A stretch of 64,000 nt of DNA, taken from the NCBI RefSeq assembly GCF_000219625.1, contig NC_018216.1:620001-684000 (forward strand). Reading direction: 5' to 3'. A program made the translations under genes and the position numbers. Shown in pieces: positions 1-9,247 of this stretch. Each line of letters starts with the position of its first letter. Position 1 is the stretch's first letter. A model generated the notes under the pieces. That model had not been told where the DNA came from and ran no database searches. It saw only the letters and a list, made by a program, of their open reading frames with translations. The stretch is from Zymoseptoria tritici IPO323. Taxonomy: Eukaryota > Ascomycota > Dothideomycetes > Mycosphaerellales > Mycosphaerellaceae.

Positions 1-624
1 AAAGGTCTGAAGGGAGTACATATGAACTCCGTCTACTTCGAGCCGAAGGTAGAGCACTACTATCGAAGTACACCCGCAAGCGTGTGCTGACTGATCCACT
101 TGCAGAAAGAAGCACAACTCCCATGCCATGATGGGAAGGGCGTAGAACGAGCCTCGTACTACGATCGCATTCGGGACAAAGGCCATGGAGGCTACAAGCA
201 TCAGCAAGAAACCAGGCCACAGACTCTCGGCTACGGACTTGCCGACTCCCCAGTCGGCCAAGCTGCCTGGATCTACGAGAAGCTCAAAGACTGGTCCCAT
301 CACGACGGCGACGTCGAGAAAGTATTCAGCAAAGACGAGATGCTCGACACGATCATGCTGTACTGGCTGTCCAACTCCGGAACGTCCTCCGCGCGGTTCT
401 ATTGGGAGTGCGAAGTCGATGCGACTGCTTGGAGGGTCGATGTTCCGGTTGGCGTAAGTTGGTTCGGTGGCGATAATTGCTATACTCCAAGGGAGTGGTG
501 CGAGAGATATTACAAGAATATTGTGTACTGGAATGAGACGGACAAAGGCGGCCATTTCTCTGCGTGGGAGCAGCCGGAGCTCTTTGTCGGGGAAATGCGC
601 GAGTGGAGAAAGACGATCAGGTGA
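1..624 (+). CDS. Epoxide hydrolase (alpha/beta hydrolase), C-terminal part
   Basis: The gene is cut by the left edge of the window; only the C-terminal part is present. Frame 1 is open from base 1 to 48, an intron fits 49-105 (GTAGAG...CTGATCC...TTGCAG), and the frame continues 106-624 to TGA. The product carries the signature of fungal microsomal-type epoxide hydrolases: the LGYGLADSPVGQAAWIYEK stretch, the DTIMLYW segment, and GGHFSAWEQPE near the end, whose His should be the catalytic base of the Asp-His-acid triad. The nucleophile Asp lies in the missing part. The family opens epoxides to diols, in detoxification or secondary metabolism. The substrate cannot be told from here and no partner genes are visible. 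Confidence 0.85.
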
Positions 625-1074
625 GAAGAGACAATTATGGAACGAGAAGTGGAGCGCTGAAGACGACATGTCGGCTGGGATTCTAGTGAGTCTCAACGTC
701 TATCAGAGAGCACGGCGGGTCGCTTGGCGTACAACGAGATGCCCATCCAACCTCACGAAGCCGAAGTCATATCAGCATCAAGAGAGGTCGATGTTCGTCG
801 AATCTATCTGAATTGCTGCTGTGTAATAATCAATGCCCAAGGCAAAGAAGCTATCGTGCGGCATGAGTGCTCACGAGGCGACTCTTGTACCAATGCCGAG
901 AACCAGACCCCGGGTGTAGTTTGCACCAAACGCCTTTTTCCGCAGTACGCCGATGCCACGCTGCATGAGGATGTTGAGATGGATGGAAGTGATCTTGTTG
1001 CACTTTTGTCGCGATGTATGAGTTCGTCGAAGTCTTATCGCCAAGTAGGATTTGTTAGCGTAAGCTCTCCAAGG
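625..1074. other. Intergenic, no supported gene
   Basis: About 450 bases between the epoxide hydrolase stop and the left target-site copy of the hAT element. Short open frames exist on both strands, but none has a recognisable domain, a convincing start or splice signals. Confidence 0.5.
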
Positions 1075-1082
1075 GGCACAAA

Positions 1083-1104
1083 CAGGGTGGTGAACAATCA
1101 ATCG
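1083..1104 (+). repeat. hAT left terminal inverted repeat
   Basis: This is a 22-bp perfect inverted match to 5204-5225. The 8-bp target copy GGCACAAA lies directly outside at 1075-1082. Confidence 0.93.
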
Positions 1105-2070
1105 ACCTATCCCCGAAGGGGTTGGATTGATGGATTGACGCCATGGCTAGGATTGATTAATGGACTAATTTAATTACTATGGTAAGGATTGATTAATGCT
1201 ATCGTATTAATTAATCCGGTGGATTAATAGATTAGTAATCGATTAGTAGATTGGTAATTAATCCGGTAGATTAAGGATAGATTAGCCGGTGTAAGGGCCA
1301 GCCTACTGCAGGCACCGCCGGAGGCCAGCGCGCCGTAGGCGGAGCAATTTTAAAGGATTAGTCAATCGATATAGCCAAGGATTAGTTAATCCGAGTAGTT
1401 TAAAGGTGTTGTTAGCGTTAGTAAGGGTAGTATTGTTGTAAAGGTATAGGTTAGGGTTAATTCGAGGAATTCGAAGGAGTTGTAAACCTAAGCGCAAACC
1501 CTAATTGCGGAGCCTTACGAATCCTACTATTTCTATTAGTCGGGGAGCAGCCGAAACGCGGGGACTCCGCGCATATGCTAGCGCAGAGCCGCATATTAGC
1601 TCCAAACTAGTCCGCTCTAACATTACATACTTCTTAATACTGGATTTCTCTACTAAGAAATCTACACACTGTAATTTGCAAGGGCGCTTTACTAAGATCT
1701 CGAATAGCGCTTTCCTATAAAAAAAGAATAAGTATTATTAGGTATATAGTTGTAGAGTTATCGAAGCTAGAAATATCGCAAGGTTTTAAGATCAAGAATT
1801 AGACTTTTAGCTACAGCAATCTCTCGACATTTAATAACTAAACAGCTGTAATACTAACATCATTCTTAAAACTTACTACATCGACATGATTTTTAATTTG
1901 CATTTAAGCGCAGATCTCGCGCTTTCTAATAAACTACTCCTCGTTATGTTAGCACATTAGGATTACATTTAAATAGTTACCGCAATATGTTAACGATGCT
2001 AGCGTCGGAGATGCCAAGCCGCACCGTTAAACTCTAATTCTTACACTTTACTATTAACAATACTACTACT

Positions 2071-4668
2071 ATGTCACGCCCTCCTTTATCTCACGCGCTA
2101 TTACCAAACGTATCGCCGTTCCTACAGCACATCCTCGACTCCGAAGCGGCCGACACCGAGAGCGCCCTTACCGCGTCTATCGCTCCCTTAGAACTACCGA
2201 TCCCTACCGAGTTTTAACGCACGAACAACTACCTTAGTTACGCAGCTTAAGCACTAGCTGCTATACCGATCTATAGCTACGAGGGCCTCGATCTTACGCG
2301 GCCGTCGCTTTATAGCTTTACTATCGCCGTGTCTTCCCTTAACAAGGACTCCTAGGTATAGTAGTATAGCTATCGGCTTAACAAGACAGACAATAAGGGC
2401 AAGACGGTAGAGTAGTAGCTCTATAGGACTTACTATTAGAAGAGATCTAGCATACTACACAAGTATTAGACGAGCTCTTAGACGAGCAGTACTAGTAATT
2501 ATCTAAAGGCAGTGCACTAGCTTAATAAACACGGAGTAATAACAGCAGAAGCACTATAATCCCTAAGGAAGCGCAAGGTAACAGACATGTTTAGACTACC
2601 TCTCGAGACTAACTATATTACTATTAGTCGTATTGCAGCTACGTTTAATGCTAGTTACTTTAAGGCTATACTTCTTTAATAGATTATCTTCTGCTCGATC
2701 CCCTTCCGCAAGGTTAATAACCTTAAGTTTAGAGACATGCTTATCTACCTTAATCTAATAGTTAAAGGAACGCTGCTAGATTACACAACTATAAGCCGGT
2801 AGCTGCACAAGGCATATAGCAGTTTCCTCGGTGTTATAACTAAGCTGCTTACAACAGCGCTCGGCCTTATTTACTTCTTAATAGACATGTAGACGTCCTC
2901 AAATAGCATTGCTCTTAATAGCCTTATAGCGCACTTTATCGATAACACTAGCAAGCTCTAGAACTTCGTCCTTAGCCTACCTACACACTATAGCTCTTAT
3001 AGCGGTATTAACATCGCTAAAACTACTATTGCAATTATATGCTAATTCTCTATTCCTTACTACCGGATCGGCTACTTCTACAGTAACAATGCAAGTAATA
3101 ACGACATATGCATAGCTGCTCTTATAGCGGAGTTTGGCTATAGCTTCGACCCTATTAAAAGGAGACTGCGCTACGTTAGTTACATCTTTAACCTTGTTAC
3201 GAAGGCTTATATAGTCGGTTATAAGGACGACGACGCTATAGAAGTAGAGCTTAATTAGGACGGCAAGAAGGCATTCGAGATGTTACTAACATAGCGCAAG
3301 AAGGGCTCTGTTAGCAAGCTCTACAATATTATTATATACGTCCTTATCTCGCCGTAGCGTAAGGAGATCCTCGCTTATTTGCAGCTACCCTCCGACGCAG
3401 ATAACTACACCGTTATAAAGACGATATACAAGCTTATTCGCGACAACGACACACGCTAGAACAGCTTATATACTATAATCGAGCGTATAATTAAGCTATG
3501 TAATCCCCTTAATACATTCGTACTACAGATTGTAAACGAGTAGCACTCGTACGAGGTTAGTAAACGCACACTAAATATCGACACTTCTACTAACTCCTTC
3601 TCGCAGACATCCTACAACTACAAGCATAGCTACAAGCTAGTTAATAAACGCCCTCCGAAGCGCTAGCGACTAACGATCCTTAATAACCGCCTTACGCACG
3701 AGGATTAGCAGGTGTTAGTACAATACATAAAGATCTTAAAGCCTCTCGCTTAGGCTACACTACGCCTTTAAGGACAGGTCGGTCGACATAGTTAGATCTA
3801 GCTAGTATTGCTAACGCTTAAGAAGCTACTTAGTTACTTCGAGGACATAAAGCGGCTATATAGCGTCGACAACGCTAAGGCGGTAATAGAGCAGTATCCT
3901 TATGCACCTAAGCTAAACTAAGAGTTCCACTTCCGCCAGAACGTTAATCTCGCGTAGAAGAAGCTAGATGCTTACTATACCCTTACAGACATAACACCTA
4001 TCTACGTCGCGGTAGTAGTGCTTTATCTACGCTATAACATAGGCTAGCTTGTAAAGAAGTAGAGTGCGAAGAAGGACTAGATCGTTAACGCGAAGGTGGA
4101 ATTAAAGGCGTTGTAGACTTACTACTCGCAGCAGCTAAGCAAGTTTAGCAACAACGCAGACGACAGTAGCGACATTACACCCTCTTAATCAGCCTCGCAA
4201 CTACAACGCACACGCGGTCCACGCTATTACTAAGTGCTCGATAAAGACGAGCCGGACGACTTCGACATAGGCAACAGCAGTAACGAGGCACGTACAAAGG
4301 AGAAACGACTAGCGGCAACAGTAGATAAGCAATAGTCGCTTTACACCGCTATAGAGTGTAACTACTATGTCGGCGACGTATATGCGTAGTAGTAGAAGAA
4401 GCGCTTTAAATAGCCTTAATTAATAGCTATAGCGCTAGACGTACTTACTACGCCGCCTATAAGTAATGAGCCAGAGCGGCTGTTTAGCAAGACTAGCCTT
4501 ATAGTTACAAGCTACCGCAACCGCCTTAAAGAAGACACTATATCGACAACCGCTTTACTATACAGCTAGACTCGTAAGGGCGTGATATTATAGCAAGACT
4601 TCAAGCCGGAGGTAATACTGCTGGACGACGACAGCGACGGCGACGGCGACGGCGACATGGCCGAATGA
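2071..4668 (+). pseudogene. hAT transposase, disrupted by in-frame stops
   Basis: From ATG at 2071 to TGA at 4666-4668 there are exactly 866 codons in one frame with no net frameshift, but dozens of internal TAG/TAA codons. Most sit where Trp (TGG) or Gln (CAG/CAA) would be expected, for example the runs near 2356 and 2404. This fits C-to-T change at CpA on both strands (RIP). Recognisable hAT blocks include the core region around 2880-3010 (HFIDNTSKL, then LPTHYSSYSGINIAK) and a serine- and acidic-rich C-terminus ending in Asp/Gly repeats. The protein is not functional as it stands. Confidence 0.88.
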
Positions 4669-4672
4669 ACGC

Positions 4673-4800
4673 TCACAACACCCTTACTAAGAGCCGCACT
4701 AACAACACCCTCACCAAGAGCCTCACAACACCCTTACTAACACCCTTACTAAGAGCCTTACTGTGAGCCTTACTAAGAGCCGCACTAACAACACCTCCAC
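4673..4800 (+). repeat. Short tandem repeats inside the hAT element
   Basis: Degenerate repeats built on CCTTACTAAGAGCC and ACTAACAACACC lie directly behind the transposase stop. They may be internal subterminal repeats of the element. Confidence 0.7.
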
Positions 4801-5203
4801 TGCCCTTACTACTATAAACATTACCGGCTGAGTTATAAAAACTAAAGGAGTTTCCAGCCTTCTCATTAGCCGACCGTTTAACAGCAGATTCGTCGTTTCT
4901 AGCTCCTATGCGAGTCGTTTGCGCGAGTAAGAGATGTGCGGCGGCGTGCTCGAATCTACCGCCGAGCGGTGGTAACGGAGGTCTCGAATCTATGTTGTAT
5001 ACAGCTATATCCTTTAATTTAGCTATATCCTTTAATCTATCAATCCACTACTAATCTACTAATCTATCCACTAACATTATTAATCTATCAATCCCCTTAA
5101 TCTATTACTATAGCCAAGATTAATTAATTGTAACCCCTGCAATGCAGAGCGACAGCGAGGATTGATTAATAGATTAACCAATTCGATAGATTGGTCAATC
5201 GGC

Positions 5204-5225
5204 CGATTGATTGTTCACCACCCTG
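5204..5225 (-). repeat. hAT right terminal inverted repeat
   Basis: Perfect inverted copy of 1083-1104. The second GGCACAAA target copy follows at 5226-5233. Confidence 0.93.
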
Positions 5226-5277
5226 GGCACAAAATCGACTCTCTGACACATACCTGTCTTGAACGACCTTACGTCGA

Positions 5278-5544
5278 TTACTTGCCATTGTTGCCACGAT
5301 ACCAGTCGGAGACCTTGGCACACGCCTTCTTCTTAGCGGCGGCTTCTTTGGCCGCCCGACGTCTCGTGGCCTCGCGTTGCTCGTCGGCGATACACATAAC
5401 GCATCTCTCCCCCTCACTCATGTACCACATCGGGTGGAGGTTGCACTGGCGCGAATGCAAGATGCAGAAACCCATGGTCGTCTTCTTCTTCGACAGTCGC
5501 TGGCAGCCTCCGCAGTGGTGCGATTTGTCTCTGATTGGAGGCAT
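5278..5544 (-). CDS. Small Cys-rich basic protein, function unknown
   Basis: A single-exon ORF of 88 codons starts at ATG 5544. It carries CGGCQ near residue 12, FCILHSRQCNLHP around 27-39 and ERCVMC at about 46-51, a pattern of Cys and His that suggests metal binding. The C-terminal half is basic with a long helix rich in Ala, Arg and Lys. I do not recognise a named family. Codon choice and residue spacing look coding, but there is no independent support. The hAT right target copy ends 44 bases beyond its stop codon, so the transposon sits in or just after the 3' untranslated region. Confidence 0.55.
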   Translation of the reverse strand: MPPIRDKSHHCGGCQRLSKKKTTMGFCILHSRQCNLHPMWYMSEGERCVMCIADEQREATRRRAAKEAAAKKKACAKVSDWYRGNNGK

Positions 5545-6157
5545 GATGCTCGGGCTAGCGGCTTCGTCAGTGACTGCCTAATTAGGAAGGAGGTCGTTGC
5601 ATGCGCTCCTCGTGTTTCATGCTGGGTGCGACTCACAGATGTCGTTGTATGATTTGTCGGTCTATCAAAGCTTGTATGGAGTCTAGGGGTGATGAGACTG
5701 AGGTCGGTTGTAGTGTAGGACTGTAGGTGTTGTACGTTGGAAATGTCAGAAGAACTAGGGGCTGAAGCTCAAGTATGCCTTGAATCCTTGCGCTGGCATT
5801 GGTGAATAAGAACTTTCCATCAATCCGAATGCGCAGCTGATCTCTATGTAGATATTCACCTATGTTGCGAAATAGATTTACGCAGCTGACTACTCAGGCA
5901 GCACATTCAATACAAGGACGTTCATTACAGGGATGCGGCGCCCTTGGCCCGACCGTAGCATTCACTCGGCTTCGGTACTATTATCAGAAGGAGAACATGG
6001 GCAGGAGCTAGGTTTAATCCTCATAATATCAATGCAACATTCTATTTGTAGAAAGCGGATGAGCTGGCCTTTGCTTGGTGGGTTGGTGAACATGGTGCTG
6101 CCTTCGGTCCAAATCTAAGGCATCCTGATACACTGCCTTCTGAACATCGGCTCAACG
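5545..6157. other. Intergenic, no supported gene
   Basis: Likely holds the upstream region of the small Cys-rich gene and the 3' flank of the APH-type gene. Open frames here show no domain or splice pattern. Confidence 0.5.
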
Positions 6158-7690
6158 TCACTGGAACCTTTCTGTAACGTCGCGGTCGTCTTCCTCGCTT
6201 GCAGGCCTGTTGTTGGTGCCATCTTCGCTCTCAGCCTCGCTTCCACCCTCGCTCCCATCTTCGCTCTCAGTGTTGTATTCACGAAGTGGCTCCTGATACT
6301 CCTCGCCGACACCTTCGTTCTCAAACTCGCCCACTTCATCATCACTTCCCATCTCCGAGTCCTCCTCCCAAAAGATCTTACCGCGATAAGCCCTGCCAGC
6401 GTATTCGTGATCTGACGTTTCGGGGTCGTGGATTTTCAGATAGCACGCCAAAGCAAGAGCCTCTTCTTCCTCGCTCGGCCAATGCCGGCCGATGAACATG
6501 GCATTGAAAGCATTGAGCGTCAGATTCTTCTGCCGAAAGCATTCCTGTACATCCCGTCTTGCAGACGATCCTCGAGTAAAGTGTGCGGCAAGCTTCTGGA
6601 CGAAGTATTTTCGCAGGATCTTGTTCTGCGGCCAAAATTTGATTTCTTTTTGGAAGTCGACGTCTTGGATGAAGATTGGGTATTCACACAGGTAGTAAAG
6701 AGGTCCAGATTGACTGTAATCCCAGTCGATGATTCCCGTCATTCGAGGAAGATCTTCTCCGCCGTCCCACTCGAAAAGCATATTTTGAGCATCAAAGTCC
6801 CCGTGAATCATGCGGAAGGGGGCGCCATAGATCGGATTATCTTTTTGTCTTCGGCAAAACCACCGAACAGTGTCTCCAACCTCAGAGTATAGCTTGGCGG
6901 TAGAAAGCTCAATTGGCATGCCTGACTTGACGAAGCTCAAGAGGTAGTCGAGCGTAGTACTGAAAGGCCCGCGATCCCATTCAGACTCGGGATACGCCAT
7001 ATCGCACAGCGGACCGATCTCTCCACCCGCAGTCATGGACCCAATTGAATCAAACTCGAGCTTCATAAGCTGCGCCAGCACGCCCGCAATCGCCTCCACC
7101 ACCGCCAGTTTGTGCTTCAACCCCAACTTCTCCCAGAAGCAATACAAATGTCTACCAGGCAGCTTCTCCATGAGCACAAATGCTGCGCCGACCACGTGCT
7201 GCGGATTGCAGTTGATGAAGTAAATCTCCGGCACTCGAATGGAAGTATGCTTACGCACGTAGTCGACAGTGGCAGTCTCGCTCTCGAGGACAGAAACATG
7301 TTCCTTCTTGTCTCGTGTGAAGCGTCCGATGCAGGTTGAGCCGTCGGAGAAATGTAATTCGCGAATTTCATGAAATGCGCCGCGCTGAAGCGTGATGATG
7401 TCGATGCATTTTCCGCGGGTACCGGGGATGAAGTAGGTGGCGATGTGTTTCAGCGCATCGTGGTTGAGGTGGAGTGGTGGCTGCTCGCCTTTCCAGGTGT
7501 CTCCGCTGGTCGCTGTCGCGGCGTCTTCTCGTACTTCTGCATCCGGTACATCCTTGGTCTCAGCTGCGCCCTCATCTTCAGGTCTCGATGTGTCTGTGCT
7601 TCGATCCCTACTGCTGTCTTCTTGATGTTCAGGCGCCATTGTCATTTGTGCGCTCTCGAGGTGTGTTGCGCCTTCCATGTTCAGGTCCAT
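6158..7690 (-). CDS. APH-type phosphotransferase (aminoglycoside phosphotransferase-like kinase)
   Basis: One exon of 510 residues. The N-terminal 70 residues are hydrophilic and disordered. The kinase-like part follows: a nucleotide-binding lobe, VVGAAFVLMEKLPGRHL, then the Brenner motif HGDFDAQNMLF (catalytic Asp and Asn) and GIIDWDYS (metal-binding Asp). The tail from about residue 430 is very acidic, rich in Glu, Gly and Ser. Fungal genomes carry many such APH-family proteins. Most have unknown small-molecule substrates, and true drug resistance should not be assumed. The ATG at 7690 opens the frame; a second in-frame ATG lies four codons later. It is divergent from the 100-residue gene at 8102. 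Confidence 0.85.
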   Translation of the reverse strand: MDLNMEGATHLESAQMTMAPEHQEDSSRDRSTDTSRPEDEGAAETKDVPDAEVREDAATATSGDTWKGEQPPLHLNHDALKHIATYFIPGTRGKCIDIITLQRGAFHEIRELHFSDGSTCIGRFTRDKKEHVSVLESETATVDYVRKHTSIRVPEIYFINCNPQHVVGAAFVLMEKLPGRHLYCFWEKLGLKHKLAVVEAIAGVLAQLMKLEFDSIGSMTAGGEIGPLCDMAYPESEWDRGPFSTTLDYLLSFVKSGMPIELSTAKLYSEVGDTVRWFCRRQKDNPIYGAPFRMIHGDFDAQNMLFEWDGGEDLPRMTGIIDWDYSQSGPLYYLCEYPIFIQDVDFQKEIKFWPQNKILRKYFVQKLAAHFTRGSSARRDVQECFRQKNLTLNAFNAMFIGRHWPSEEEEALALACYLKIHDPETSDHEYAGRAYRGKIFWEEDSEMGSDDEVGEFENEGVGEEYQEPLREYNTESEDGSEGGSEAESEDGTNNRPASEEDDRDVTERFQ

Positions 7691-8101
7691 CGGAAGTCCG
7701 CTGAGAATGCTGCAAAGCTGCGAGATCTCGGGATACGCTTGGAGGACTCCAATGCTCAGCGTTTCGAAATCTAGTTCGGGCTGTGAAGCGCAGTCTAGAT
7801 GGTGTATCCGAGATGGAGTTGTAGAAGTTGCTCAAAGCGCGAAATGGCAAAACAGAAGGAACAAGTCTAAGAAAGATTGCAGGTCACCCTGCTGCGTTTG
7901 ACAAACAATTCACAGACCACAAGTGCATTCACTTATGCATAAAGTTCACCGCTGTACTTATTCCAGCTTACCGGGAGCGCGGTCTTGGCAATCACATGCA
8001 AAATTACCATGCTTGATGGGAGCCAAAACCAACAACGACCAAAAGAACACACCCCACCACTTCACCCAAACAACACTCCATATCTCGTCTCACCACCAAC
8101 G
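7691..8101. promoter_or_regulatory. Divergent upstream region
   Basis: The 411 bases separate the starts of the APH-type gene (minus) and the 100-residue orphan (plus), so both promoters should lie here. No specific motif was identified. Confidence 0.5.
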
Positions 8102-8463
8102 ATGTCGCCACCAAAACTCTCAGACCGACCACCAGGCCCAGTCCCACCAAGCGTTGTCCTTCGACTCTTGTCCCACGCCCACGCGCAAGCAGTCCGCTCC
8201 ACCGAAGAAGCCATCGCGCGCGGACTTCCAGAATCCTGGCGTCAAGAGCTCTTCGACCATCTCCTCGACGAGATGCTCGATATCGCTGAGCAAGCATTGG
8301 GCCTCCCAAGCCCCAAGACTGTGTGTACACAGTCTCATGCACACCTGCATGCCTTGGACGCACCACTGACATACGCCAGCCTACAACTTCCAAACATCAG
8401 GAGAAGCGCGAGCAAGACAAAGACTCCAGCGGTGGCGAAGACGGCGCATCAGAGAAAGCATGA
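8102..8463 (+). CDS. Orphan protein of 100 residues, two exons
   Basis: Exon 1 is 8102-8320, starting ATGTCGCCACC in a good context. A 59-nt intron (8321-8379, GTGTGT...CACTGAC...GCCAG) follows, then exon 2 at 8380-8463. The 59-nt removal restores a hydrophilic C-terminus rich in Asp, Glu and Gly ending SEKA. The unspliced frame would instead run on to 8482 with an unlikely basic end. The middle is an amphipathic helix region (LFDHLLDEMLDIAEQALGL). I recognise no family. The splice choice is supported by the downstream tandem copy, which keeps the same exon-2 frame, C-terminal pattern and stop position. Confidence 0.6.
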
Positions 8464-8615
8464 ACCATACTCAATGAGATGATCGACGTAGTGGAGCAAG
8501 GTCTGGTGCTCTCAAGCTCCAAGACTGTGTGCAAGCCTTAGCCTCCAACATTGGAGCATCCTGAGCAGGACACGGATACCAACGGCGGAAAAGGCGACAC
8601 GTCAAAGAAAGCATG
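8258..8615 (+). repeat. Tandem duplication of the orphan gene's 3' half
   Basis: Unit 1 (about 8258-8462) is repeated as unit 2 (about 8463-8615) at roughly three-quarters identity. Unit 2 is about 53 nt shorter because most of the intron is missing. The junction falls on the TGA of copy 1 (GCATGAAC), and the same GCATGAAC ends copy 2. Confidence 0.75.
8471..8613 (+). pseudogene. Decayed second copy of the orphan gene's C-terminal half
   Basis: Copy 2 lacks the N-terminal coding part. It still reads NEMIDVVEQGLVLSSSKT in the exon-1 frame, then only 15 bases (8527-8541, GTGTGC...TTAG) where the intron was. That is too short to splice and contains an in-frame TAG. After it, an exon-2 frame continues to a TGA with the same Asp/Gly/Lys-rich end. 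It is probably a non-coding remnant inside the 3' region of the intact copy. Confidence 0.55.
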
Positions 8616-9247
8616 AACAATGAATCTTGAATTCCTCAAAATTCATATAAAGCCTCAATCGCATGCACGCTCAAAACGCAGCGAACACCAGAGCATATCC
8701 CGAAAGCAAACTATAGACATCGCCGGAGGAAAAACAGTGCAAGAACGCCATGCAGTTCGCTGTTTGTTGCTTTGCGATCGATCCAAGTCTTTCGAAAAAT
8801 CCCACACTCGCGCATTAGTACAGCTTGCGCCGTGGGATAAGGCAAGGTAGTCTCCCAGGAACACCGCGTAGCAAGATATCTTGGGAATTATCGCCGTTCT
8901 GTGCTCTCCATCCCACCCTACTCTTCACTCCGCCCTCTCTGATCGGGCGCATTATCTGCGTATTGAATGCATAATTCGGTCCGCATTTGTTCGGCAACAG
9001 TCCGCAAAGGTGATGCTGGAGCGCCTGGAAGCGCTTATGATATCTGGGGTCGGACGCGCTCAAATGCGATGGGTGCGGTGGAGGACGCCCGAAGGTGTCG
9101 GTAGAAAGGCGCGAGGGACATTCTGTACATGTCCGCAGTTCCAGTCCCGATTGTGCCGCAGCGGACCTCTCATAGTGATCTTTGAGGCGGCGTGAGAGCC
9201 GCCGGCGCAGCATGCATTGGTTGGTCGCATCAAAAGCGTCTGCTCAC
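8616..9247. other. Convergent intergenic region
   Basis: 3' flanks of the orphan gene and of SCH9. Several overlapping short frames exist on both strands, none with domain, splice or codon support. Confidence 0.5.

Larger units (their letters stand above)
1083..5225 (+). mobile_element. hAT-family DNA transposon, complete but RIP-inactivated
   Basis: The 4143-bp element is bounded by perfect 22-bp terminal inverted repeats that start CAGGGTGGTGAAC (1083-1104 and 5204-5225). It is flanked by an 8-bp direct repeat GGCACAAA (1075-1082 and 5226-5233), the target-duplication length of hAT elements. CAGGG ends are also typical of the family. Subterminal regions (about 1105-1300 and 5030-5200) hold many copies of GATTAAT/ATTAATC, likely transposase-binding repeats. 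The interior encodes a transposase riddled with TAG and TAA codons. The boundaries are seen directly; the family assignment rests on ends, target duplication and protein similarity together. Confidence 0.93.

Noticed and set aside
724..1173. 149-codon plus-strand ORF across the left end of the hAT element
   Set aside because: It runs from host sequence into the transposon's inverted repeat, so it is a chance frame.
8464..8482. Unspliced 3' end of the orphan gene
   Set aside because: The spliced model gives a frame shared by both tandem copies and a good branch point.
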